From NCBI GenBank assembly GCA_016700115.1, contig CP064999.1, positions 434,001-498,000 of the forward strand: a stretch of DNA of 64,000 bases, given 5' to 3'. The translations under genes and the position numbers were made by a program. The notes below the pieces were generated by a model. The model was not told the DNA's origin. It searched no databases and saw only the letters and a list, made by a program, of their open reading frames with translations. Shown in pieces: positions 56,654 through 64,000 of this stretch (its first letter is position 1; each line of letters starts with the position of its first letter). The DNA is from Sphingobacteriales bacterium (lineage in GTDB: Bacteria > Bacteroidota > Bacteroidia > Chitinophagales > UBA2359).

Positions 56654-56988
56654 AAGGTTGCAGTTTTTTATGTAAATAAGGAATAGAAAACAAAGCAACA
56701 AAGTTAATGCTTTATTCTTTGTGTATCCTTTTAGCCTCTAATAAAGGACTGCAATCTTTAAATAACGACTTTATTTTTACATTTCAGCTTGGTTTTTGCC
56801 ACGAATGCCCTAAATTTTCAGGGTTTACCTCCATTCAGTATTAATTGGAATGAAAAGAGACCGGGCTTTGTATTGTTTTCAATCAGTATAAAACAATCAA
56901 ACATCAAGAATACCGGTCAATGTAAATAATACTTTTTAATAAGGTTCTGAATGTTTTTCAAAACACAAAGCTGCAATATTGTTTTTAA

Positions 56989-57711
56989 TCAAGGGTGCTC
57001 AACGGGTGCTGATTTGTAGGCTTCCAAACATTGGTAAAGCGGTTGGTTATCTTTATGAATACAATCGCAAAAACGGTTACAGGCCATAGGTTTTTCTTTG
57101 TGTTTACACTGATTGTTACAACCGGTGATTGTATTTCTTGGAACAAGCTCATAAATATTGGTAACTGTAAACCCTACAGTCAAAACAGTTGCCAAAACTC
57201 CTGCAAAAAAATATTTTGGAAACCGGTTGCTCAAATGTTTGTAGGGAGGCATTTCTACAAAACCTTGCACTTGTTTAAAGGGTAAAATAAATTTTAGTTT
57301 GTGGTAGTCCCAACAAAGCAGATATAAGTTTGCCAATACCATTAAAGGAGAACTCAGGAGCGAACCTTCAAAACGGACAGACAGCGATAGAATGAAAATA
57401 TTAAAAATAATGGGGAAATAAAGTACTGCCCCGAGGGTAGCTGTTCGTGGGATTAGCAAAAAAATGGCGGCTGTGAGTTGCAATATCCCGATAAAAGTGT
57501 AGTAATAGCCGGTACGGAACAACGCATCCAAATAGTTTCCCATCGGATGAACGGCAGAAAGGTCGGTAAACCGTTCGCCAAGAATTTTGACCATCCCCGA
57601 AGGAATAAACCCTGCCGCCAATGTAATTCGGTTAAACAATGCAAAAAACCAAAGCCATCGGTTTTCTCTCGCTTTGTAATGTAGTTGGTCGAGTTTGGAA
57701 CTGATATTCAT
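56989..57711 (-). CDS. DoxX-family membrane protein with a Cys-rich C-terminal tail
   Basis: The 240-residue protein has four to five membrane segments of DoxX type (LAAGFIPSGMVKILG, TAAIFLLIPRTATLGAVLYFPIIF, VLANLYLLCWDY, YFFAGVLATVLTVGFTV). After the last helix comes a hydrophilic tail of about 50 residues containing six cysteines and two histidines within 31 residues (CNNQC, AC, FCDC, and C near the end). The Cys-rich tail could bind metal. It is on the same strand as the haem-uptake operon and 218 bp downstream of it. DoxX proteins act in thiol-redox systems; no specific role is known here. Confidence 0.78.
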   Translation of the reverse strand: MNISSKLDQLHYKARENRWLWFFALFNRITLAAGFIPSGMVKILGERFTDLSAVHPMGNYLDALFRTGYYYTFIGILQLTAAIFLLIPRTATLGAVLYFPIIFNIFILSLSVRFEGSLLSSPLMVLANLYLLCWDYHKLKFILPFKQVQGFVEMPPYKHLSNRFPKYFFAGVLATVLTVGFTVTNIYELVPRNTITGCNNQCKHKEKPMACNRFCDCIHKDNQPLYQCLEAYKSAPVEHP

Positions 57712-57929
57712 AGTTAATTTTTAAAAACAAATACAAAGTCCAGCAACATCCCCCTGAAAGTTTATCAGAATAGCTTGTTAAAAGGAAATTTGTTGACGCA
57801 AAAACAGCCCTCCATGTTGCATTTCAATTTTTTGAACCTGCAAATTATTTACCCCCTCTACGATAAGCATTGGCGTTTTTTAGAGCGCATTGCATCCATG
57901 ACACTAAAGCAAGTTGGAAACAGTTTCGC

Positions 57930-58928
57930 CTACAACTCCTGAACTTCCCATTTGGGAGTTCCTTTTAAACCCGATGTATTGTAAAAATCTATAAAATGGA
58001 GTTTAAAGTAAAAACCCTCTTTGTTTTTGATGATGTAGTTCAGGTTGGGATTGGTTGAATAAGTATCGTTGACAAATGTTTTCCATTCATAGCCTATCGT
58101 GTTGATGTCGGAAGACAAGGCAATATTAGCTATATCCTGATAAGTAATTTCTGAAAACAGACGAACAGAATCTTGGGTTGCATAGGTTTGGGTTCGGTTT
58201 AACAGGCAACCGGTTACTAAATAAGGGGTAAAAGGGTCATAAAAAATGTGGAGGTATTGGGTAAAACATAAGTCCCAGTTTTCTTTTGGCGGCTCTACCT
58301 CCACAATTTGACCACCGTTGGAAAGGCTCAGAAACGTAAAATTGTAAAGACTGTCTTTTTCAACCTGAAACTGGGTTTCGTTCGAGCCGTTAAGGTTTGC
58401 AAATCTGAAGGTATAACCGGTTTCATTCACACTTAGGAATTGAATTTTGCGAAATCCCTGATGCAATCCGGTATGGCTATACCCCCGGTCGAGGATATAA
58501 ACTTCGTTTTTTTCTTTCCAGTTGCCGATTGCCGTGCTGTCGAGGTTGCCGTTAGGGTTATCCCAATTTTTGTTGAACTCAAACCCGAGTGTGTCGGAAA
58601 CCGATTCAAAATCGGTAATTCCGGTATTGCGTGCAAACATGGCTTTAGAGGTGTTGAGTATAATGCGGTAACCGGTTTTCGAGGTTTCAAAGCCCAAATC
58701 CCAATCGGTTTTTAGGTTTTGAGCGATAATCGTGTTGGTTTTTAAATCATAAAAAATCTGATACCTGTAATCTGCACCCATTTCTACGGATGAGGTAACT
58801 ACTTCACCTGCATTGTGTTGTGGAACCGGAAGTTCTTCTTTTTGGCAACCGGAAAACCATAAAATAAGAGCGATGCAATACCACCCGACAACAATTCTTT
58901 TAAAAATGACAGGAACTTCTATTTTCAT
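57930..58928 (-). CDS. HmuY-family lipoprotein
   Basis: The 332-residue protein has a lipoprotein signal (IALILWFSGC; Cys near residue 28). A HmuY-type beta-rich domain follows, with the family-like segments NLKTDWDLGFETSKTGYRI, NWDLCFTQYLHIFYDPFTPYLVTG and IGYEWKTFV. HmuY proteins bind haem and hand it to HmuR-type TonB receptors. Its ATG (58926-58928) overlaps the stop of the TonB receptor gene (58925-58927), so the two are translationally coupled. The haem-ligating residues cannot be named with confidence. It is the last gene of the operon. Confidence 0.85.
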   Translation of the reverse strand: MKIEVPVIFKRIVVGWYCIALILWFSGCQKEELPVPQHNAGEVVTSSVEMGADYRYQIFYDLKTNTIIAQNLKTDWDLGFETSKTGYRIILNTSKAMFARNTGITDFESVSDTLGFEFNKNWDNPNGNLDSTAIGNWKEKNEVYILDRGYSHTGLHQGFRKIQFLSVNETGYTFRFANLNGSNETQFQVEKDSLYNFTFLSLSNGGQIVEVEPPKENWDLCFTQYLHIFYDPFTPYLVTGCLLNRTQTYATQDSVRLFSEITYQDIANIALSSDINTIGYEWKTFVNDTYSTNPNLNYIIKNKEGFYFKLHFIDFYNTSGLKGTPKWEVQEL

Positions 58929-61009
58929 TCTTTGGTATGCAGGTTAAAGTCGAGTTTTACAAAATAAGTTCTTCCCATAGCCAAAGGGATGGAATTATTG
59001 GCCGATGAATGTGCATTTCCTTCGGCAATACCGGATATGTTTTTGACATCGAACAGGTTTTTGCTTCCAACAGTCAGATTTATATGTTGCTTCCATATTC
59101 TTTTGGAAACTGATATATCCGCCATTTGGTAGTCACGGATATTCGTTTTTACAATTTCATCATCGGACGAAAGTCCAAATGAGGGGAGGATTCCGGTGTA
59201 TTTGTAATACAATGAAAAGACCATTCCGGTTTTTTCCCAGTTGTATATCATATTGCACCGGGCTTCGGGCGAAAAAGCAAATTTGCCGGTATTGTAATTT
59301 TCTGAAAGCTGATTATACCTTCCGATATATGCACCCCCTGCATTGAGGGTAAGATTTTTCCACTTAAATTCAGATTGCAACTGTATGCCAAGGGTTTGAA
59401 ACTTTGTCAAGTTGAAATAGGTGTATTCTATTTCATTTTTTTGAGCCAGCGTAATCAGGTTGTCAATATAATTGTAAAACAAGCTGAGATCGGCTTTGAC
59501 ATTGAGTGTATTGATTTGCTTTAACAAACTCATATTGTAGCTCAGGTTATGCGAATATTCCGCTTTAAGCGCTTCATTCCCTGTGATGTTATGGTTAATG
59601 TCAACAAAAAAGAAATAGAGCTCTTTAAGTGCCGGTGCTCTGAAACCTCTTGCATAAGACAAGCGCATGGCAAAAGACTGGAAAGGTTGAAATTTGAAAT
59701 TGACCGAGGGTACCAACGGGGCTTTATATGCCGTATTGTAGAGGATTCGAAGTCCGGGACGAATAACGATGTCGGGATATAGTTTATATTCAACACTGCC
59801 AAAAACAGCATAGTCGCCGATAATTTTTTTGCCGTTTTTAACCCTTAGCCCTGTGCCTGTTTCGAGTTTAATGTCGTAACCTGCTTCAAAATTTAGTTTA
59901 GAAGCAGGATTGGCAGAACTGAGACTTGCCCTCGAAACGATGTTGTTAAAAATGGTAGTATCCTGGTCTCCTGAGTTGAGGCTTAAAGTTTCGGACAAAG
60001 AAGTCAGATCTTTAAAAAATGTGCTTTTGATGCGTTTAAAATGAGTATGTGCGACCAGAATATTGGTAAAAAAATGTTGGCCAAGTTGTCCGGTAAGGTT
60101 TAATGAGTTTCCGAAACGGCGGGTTTTATAATAATCATCGAAGGCATTTTCACCATAAGGTGCACGGGGTAACCCCCGATTGATCACATTTTCTGAAAAG
60201 TAGTCTGATGTAAATCCCAACTTGAGTTGTCTGAAATACTGTCCGGCATAGAAAGTGCCAAAATATTGCTCTTTAGGTTTCCAGTCATCATATCTTGAAG
60301 AATCGGCCAATTGTGGTTTTTCTATATAAAAAGGCTGCTCGGTAGTTTGCCATCCGTCAAAAAAATTTCTTCCTCCGCTCAAAGAAATAATGGTATTCTT
60401 TTTTCTGTAACCTAACCTTGCAGTCGTGTTATACTGGCCGGTACTTTCGTAATAGGCGTTCAAATCGGTGGAGAAAGTTTGTTTTTGTGTTTTATTAGTA
60501 ATGATATTGATGGTTCCTGCGAGTGCATCGGTACCATAATTTACCGAAAGAGGGCCTTCGACAATTTCTATCCGTTCCACATTGTTCAGGTTAATCTGAG
60601 AAAGGTCAATGTTTCCGTTCATGCGGCCGGTAACGGGAACTCCATCCATCAGAATTTTTACATTCTGCCCCGAAATGCCCTGCATACTCATACTGCTTCC
60701 TAAAATATTATCCTGAGAAAGTCGCAAATTCAGTTCGTTCGAAAAAACATCTCTAAGGTTTTGAGCCCCCATGGTTTGTATTTTTTCTTTGCCGATAATG
60801 TTTACTTTGTGAACTGATTTTTCCGGAATTCCGGGAGCATACTGTGCCGTAATAACCACCGAATCGAGCTGATGAACGGTATTGTTGATTTGTGCGGATG
60901 CTATATTTCCAAAACCCGTAAACATGGAAGTCCAAAAGGAAAAAACAACAACTTGCCGCAATATTTTAAATCTGACCATGCCGGTCAAATGGGTTAAAAA
61001 TGTTGCCAT
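58925..61009 (-). CDS. TonB-dependent outer-membrane receptor (haem-uptake-like)
   Basis: The 694-residue protein has a signal peptide ending IASAQ, then a TonB-box-like QLDSVVITAQY, a plug domain (LRDVFSNELNLRLSQDN, GMNGNIDLSQINLNNVERIEIVEGPLSVNYGTDALAGTINIIT) and a 22-strand-type barrel ending YFVKLDFNLHTKE. The ATG at 61009 is the first in frame; one at 60979 would make the signal peptide more typical. Its location between PepSY and HmuY genes supports a role in haem or other tetrapyrrole import, but substrate specificity cannot be read from the sequence alone. A CbiX gene is in the same operon. Confidence 0.88.
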   Translation of the reverse strand: MATFLTHLTGMVRFKILRQVVVFSFWTSMFTGFGNIASAQINNTVHQLDSVVITAQYAPGIPEKSVHKVNIIGKEKIQTMGAQNLRDVFSNELNLRLSQDNILGSSMSMQGISGQNVKILMDGVPVTGRMNGNIDLSQINLNNVERIEIVEGPLSVNYGTDALAGTINIITNKTQKQTFSTDLNAYYESTGQYNTTARLGYRKKNTIISLSGGRNFFDGWQTTEQPFYIEKPQLADSSRYDDWKPKEQYFGTFYAGQYFRQLKLGFTSDYFSENVINRGLPRAPYGENAFDDYYKTRRFGNSLNLTGQLGQHFFTNILVAHTHFKRIKSTFFKDLTSLSETLSLNSGDQDTTIFNNIVSRASLSSANPASKLNFEAGYDIKLETGTGLRVKNGKKIIGDYAVFGSVEYKLYPDIVIRPGLRILYNTAYKAPLVPSVNFKFQPFQSFAMRLSYARGFRAPALKELYFFFVDINHNITGNEALKAEYSHNLSYNMSLLKQINTLNVKADLSLFYNYIDNLITLAQKNEIEYTYFNLTKFQTLGIQLQSEFKWKNLTLNAGGAYIGRYNQLSENYNTGKFAFSPEARCNMIYNWEKTGMVFSLYYKYTGILPSFGLSSDDEIVKTNIRDYQMADISVSKRIWKQHINLTVGSKNLFDVKNISGIAEGNAHSSANNSIPLAMGRTYFVKLDFNLHTKE

Positions 61010-61033
61010 GAAATAGCTTTTTGAAGGGTTACA

Positions 61034-61606
61034 TTATAGCAATGACTGAATAATTAGGGCGATAAAAGGCGGAATAAATCCGGCGGCAATCAGCCACTTG
61101 CCTCGTCCCGAAATTCCGTACTTGCCTTTCAGAATAAAAAGGCCGGTAATATTGATGACAATTAAGAGTACGGCGAAAATGTCGGATGCCCATTTCCATC
61201 CTTTCAAACTATTTCGATGCAACACATTGGATTGGTAAATAAGCGGACGTTTCGACACCTGTTCATAGATCGCATTGTTTTGAGACAGGTAAATATGAAG
61301 AGAGGCATCGCGGTAGTAAATTTTCACCTGATCCTGAGTCGGAAAATCAAACACTTTGTAATTTGTTTCACCGACCAATTTTCCGAACCTGTTGATTACC
61401 TCCTGATTGATTTCCTCCTTCGTATAGGACTTATCCAACTCAATGTTCTTTTTGGTCAGGATAAAATCCGGATTCCAGTCATCCACATGATTGAGTGCAA
61501 TTCCGGAAATACAATAAATCAAAATCAACGTAGAAAAAAAGTAGCCCAGGTCGCGATGGGTCGCAATATTGAGCCGCCTTATTCTTTTTAAATTCCAACT
61601 CGGCAT
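61034..61606 (-). CDS. PepSY-domain membrane protein
   Basis: The 190-residue protein has an N-terminal helix (FFSTLILIYCISGIALNH), a PepSY-like periplasmic segment (YKVFDFPTQDQVKIYYRDASLHIYLSQ), and two further helices (ASDIFAVLLIVINITGLFI and AAGFIPPFIALIIQSLL). Short PepSY-associated membrane proteins often sit next to TonB iron/haem receptors, where a reductase-like role is suspected. It starts 6 bp upstream of the chelatase gene's end and stops 24 bp before the receptor start, consistent with co-transcription. Confidence 0.82.
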   Translation of the reverse strand: MPSWNLKRIRRLNIATHRDLGYFFSTLILIYCISGIALNHVDDWNPDFILTKKNIELDKSYTKEEINQEVINRFGKLVGETNYKVFDFPTQDQVKIYYRDASLHIYLSQNNAIYEQVSKRPLIYQSNVLHRNSLKGWKWASDIFAVLLIVINITGLFILKGKYGISGRGKWLIAAGFIPPFIALIIQSLL

Positions 61607-61612
61607 TGGTAC

Positions 61613-62590
61613 TTAGATATTTTGGTCGGTTTTTATTTTTTTCAGATATTCGTCAGTAATATCAATCACCCATTGCTCTACATGGGCATCGGGTAAAATA
61701 GCATCGGGTTTGTACATCACCTTTTCTTTACTGTCTTGTACTTTTTCAATACCTCCCCCGATGATTTCTATCTGAAAATATTCATCATGTGCCACTAAAA
61801 CCGGAATAACGACGGCCTTTTGTTTTTTGGTTAACACCTGATTGACGGCTGTTGTGGTTTTTCCCGGATCATAGTGCGCAATATGTCCGCACCAACCATA
61901 GGCATATTCCGTCAAACCAACTTGCTGTTTGATGTATTCGGCAACATTTACAAAAAGTTCTCCCCATTCTTTGTCATAGGTTTCGTCTCCATAACCAATT
62001 AAAACCAACCCTTCGTTTTCAGGATTTTCGGATAATTGTTGCACCCTTCTCAGGACATTTTTTTTCAGAATGTCGGTAAAATCCAGATTGGGGGTGATAT
62101 AGGGTTTTGCTTTGGGGGTATATCGTTCAATTTTTTCAATCTTTAGCGTTTCCAATGAAAGGGGATCTTCTTTTTGCCCGATTATGGTCGGAATGTCGTC
62201 AAAAGTATGCGGGCTGACGGTAAGAAAAACAGGAACAATCACGATGTCGGTAAACCCCTCGGCATCAAATTCTTTGAGCCTTGTTGCAATGGAAGGCTCT
62301 GTATATTCCATGTGTGCCGTCTTAATGCCCTGAAAATCATCATCTTCAAGCACTCTTTCTTTCACGCTTGATTCCAATTCCATCAGGGCATTGCGCCAGG
62401 TTTCTGAATGAGAGCCATGATTGACTAACAGGACTCCGATTTTTTGTTCTGAAACTTCGGGTTTGGAATCGCTGCTCTGAACTGTTGATTGACAGGCGTT
62501 AAAAAACAGGAAACACAAAGCCAATATCGTCAAAACAATACTTCCTGAAAGGAGATTTCCAAATTTATAGCGGTTGGTTGTTGAAGTCAT
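61613..62590 (-). CDS. Exported CbiX-type chelatase lipoprotein
   Basis: The 325-residue protein has a signal with a lipobox-like ALCFLFFNAC (Cys at about residue 33), so it is probably anchored outside the inner membrane. The body has the two-half CbiX layout: the first half begins IGVLLVNHGSHSETW (HGS metal/tetrapyrrole site) and has SIATRLKEFDAEGFTDIVIVPVF; the second half has LVLIGYGDETYDKEWGEL and VIPVLVAHDEYFQIEIIGG. CbiX enzymes insert cobalt or iron into sirohydrochlorin in the cytoplasm, so the export signal is unusual and suggests a haem-handling or metal-removal role outside. Its neighbours are a TonB receptor and two HmuY-type proteins. Confidence 0.85.
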   Translation of the reverse strand: MTSTTNRYKFGNLLSGSIVLTILALCFLFFNACQSTVQSSDSKPEVSEQKIGVLLVNHGSHSETWRNALMELESSVKERVLEDDDFQGIKTAHMEYTEPSIATRLKEFDAEGFTDIVIVPVFLTVSPHTFDDIPTIIGQKEDPLSLETLKIEKIERYTPKAKPYITPNLDFTDILKKNVLRRVQQLSENPENEGLVLIGYGDETYDKEWGELFVNVAEYIKQQVGLTEYAYGWCGHIAHYDPGKTTTAVNQVLTKKQKAVVIPVLVAHDEYFQIEIIGGGIEKVQDSKEKVMYKPDAILPDAHVEQWVIDITDEYLKKIKTDQNI

Positions 62591-62604
62591 AGCTGAAATT
62601 ATAT

Positions 62605-63858
62605 TTATTGGATGATTAACTTTTGATGGGCAACATTCCCGTCAATAAACAGCGATACAATATAAGTTCCCGGGCTCAGGGGTGGAAGTTCGGGTTGGTG
62701 AACCTTCAGTCCTGAAGTTGTGGGCAAAGATTCAGAATAGGCTGTTTTACCGGCAATGTCGGTGATTGTCAGTCGGGCAGATGTTGTGTTTTGTTCTAAG
62801 TTGTAAACCAGAGTAACTTGTTGTGCCGGTGCAGGGTTTGGGTAAACCACCAAAGAGGCGATAGATTTTCCGGTATTGTTTTCATAAATACTAACTGAAC
62901 TCAACCGTTCTTTTGTAAAAATAAAATTGCCGTTTGCACTGCCTCCAAAACCTGTAAAAATCAGTTTCCAAATATCATCGCTCTTGTCTTTTACAAAATA
63001 GATGAGAGAGTCCGCAATTTCAAATCCGGTTCCTCCAAACGTTTTCCAGTCATACCCTATTTCATTGATTTGGCTCACAAAGCTATGTGCCTGCCAATCG
63101 TTGTAATCGTTTGTGTTCCCAATATTAGATGCCTCTGCCACCGCAACCTCTTTGTTGGAAAGTACCCCTGTAACGGTGTATGGATCTGGAATAAAAGCTG
63201 TATATTGGCTGAAAAGCAAGTCCCAGCTATCCGAAACAGGCTCACGGTCAAAGGACAGGTTGTCCTGAAAAGAATAATAGGCAAAGTTTTTATTGTTAAA
63301 CTGACTTTTTACAATCTGAGCCAAAACTTCTGAGCTTCCGTCTAAGTTGGCATGTCTGAAATTAAAAGCCCCTCCGGACAAACTTTCAATCCATAGCTTT
63401 TTAAAGCTTCCGTCAGAAAGCTGGATAACATATAAAGAATCGCCGGACACAATATGTGTAACGGTACTATAATATCCCCAGCCAAGATCAAATTCATTGT
63501 TGAGGTCGGCATGTTGTTCAAATGCTCCCATTGCCCAGGATGTATCAGAATTCCAAAGGCTCTCCCAACTATAAAGACCTACGGTATCCAGTGTTTCCCA
63601 TCCCGAAATGTCTTCATTCGGATATTTCCAAAGAGTGGTTCCTGTAATAGAATTGATACGAATGGAGGAGCCAAAAGACGAAACATCAAAAGCAAGATCC
63701 CAGTTGTTTTTTGGGGCTGAACCCTGTTCGTCATTGGACAAAGAATACCAAAGTTGATTGGCATATCCTGCTCCAAGAGAAACCGTATCTGTAACAGTTT
63801 GTGCTTGTCCGGATAAAGCAATAAACAAGCAAAAAATCAGAAGTATTGTTTTTTTCAC
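62605..63858 (-). CDS. HmuY-like protein with a T9SS sorting domain
   Basis: The 417-residue protein starts with GTG at 63858 (no in-frame ATG upstream before a TAA stop) and has a signal peptide (TILLIFCLFIALSGQAQ). The body has the HmuY-type NNWDLAFDVSSFGSSIRIN, SWDLLFSQYTAFIPDPYTVTGV and IGYDWKTFGG segments, like the lipoprotein at the other end of the operon. Unlike HmuY lipoproteins it ends in a Por sorting domain (VVYPNPAPAQQVTLVYNL ... LSPGTYIVSL ... KLIIQ), so it should be secreted or attached through the T9SS. It is the first gene of the five-gene operon. Confidence 0.85.
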   Translation of the reverse strand: MKKTILLIFCLFIALSGQAQTVTDTVSLGAGYANQLWYSLSNDEQGSAPKNNWDLAFDVSSFGSSIRINSITGTTLWKYPNEDISGWETLDTVGLYSWESLWNSDTSWAMGAFEQHADLNNEFDLGWGYYSTVTHIVSGDSLYVIQLSDGSFKKLWIESLSGGAFNFRHANLDGSSEVLAQIVKSQFNNKNFAYYSFQDNLSFDREPVSDSWDLLFSQYTAFIPDPYTVTGVLSNKEVAVAEASNIGNTNDYNDWQAHSFVSQINEIGYDWKTFGGTGFEIADSLIYFVKDKSDDIWKLIFTGFGGSANGNFIFTKERLSSVSIYENNTGKSIASLVVYPNPAPAQQVTLVYNLEQNTTSARLTITDIAGKTAYSESLPTTSGLKVHQPELPPLSPGTYIVSLFIDGNVAHQKLIIQ

Positions 63859-64000
63859 CGCGAACCTTTTTTGTTAAAATAATTTTGCAAAGGTCTGATG
63901 TGGCAAAAAATAACTTCTTCTTAAAAAAGGAAAAACTGTAACTGAAACGGGAAAACTTTCCGGAAGCTATTAACCAAAAGATTTGGGTAGTTCGCTCGGA

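Noticed and set aside
1..64000. tRNA or rRNA genes
   Set aside because: No cloverleaf with a TTCGA-type arm or rRNA signature was recognised by eye in the intergenic regions; a dedicated search could still find one.

Overview
The window is a stretch of a Bacteroidota chromosome, most likely from a Saprospiria/Chitinophagales-like lineage. At least seven intact predicted secreted proteins end in Por-type (type IX secretion, T9SS) sorting domains with the YPNP...GLY/GVY...K(V/I) pattern. Promoter-like TAnnTTTG elements recur, and outer-membrane barrels, a TonB receptor and HmuY proteins are present. The base composition is moderately AT-rich. No tRNA or rRNA gene was recognised.

Layout. 1-7.0 kb: a NUDIX hydrolase cut by the window edge, a CoA-transferase A subunit, an FG-GAP/VCBS T9SS protein, guaB, and a second T9SS protein. 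7.29-7.58 kb: an array of fourteen exact 21-bp units. 7.9-12.5 kb: eight co-directional small enzyme genes (DUF1801, SRPBCC, DUF6958-like, VOC, GNAT, prenyltransferase-like, GNAT, alpha/beta hydrolase) with small gaps and two overlaps. 12.8-23.9 kb: a 2749-residue SprB-repeat/Ig-like adhesin, a putative outer-membrane partner, and a convergent barrel protein. 24.69-24.98 kb: a second fourteen-unit 21-bp array in the opposite orientation. 25.3-34.3 kb: mostly housekeeping genes (folE, phosphotransferase, M48 protease, PD40 propeller, TPR lipoprotein, thrS, infC, SRPBCC). infC has a TTG start and is not followed by rpmI-rplT.

34.5-47.2 kb, all on the minus strand, is the most unusual part. It is a tandem duplication of a two-gene module (large adhesin plus PKD-domain T9SS protein). 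In one copy the adhesin is reduced to a 159-residue tail. In the other copy the adhesin gene is split by a 1081-bp IS982-like element with perfect 14-bp inverted repeats and a 7-bp target duplication. Removing the element and one duplication copy rejoins the halves in frame. The same gene carries a G9 tract that puts its likely signal peptide one frame away from the body. With one more G the restored gene is exactly 2246 codons.

47.4-57.7 kb: folP, a BT_3928-like DoxX protein, cinA, two unrecognised secreted proteins, a cyclase-family hydrolase, a Bor-like lipoprotein with an apparent one-base homopolymer frameshift, a choice-of-anchor-B T9SS protein, and a DoxX protein with a Cys-rich tail. 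57.9-63.9 kb: a compact minus-strand operon likely to act in haem or related metal-tetrapyrrole uptake. It encodes a T9SS-sorted HmuY-like protein, a lipoprotein CbiX-type chelatase, a PepSY membrane protein, a TonB receptor and a HmuY lipoprotein. The exported chelatase in this setting is the best candidate for an under-described function. The arrays, the split adhesin and the duplicated module are the main structural discoveries.
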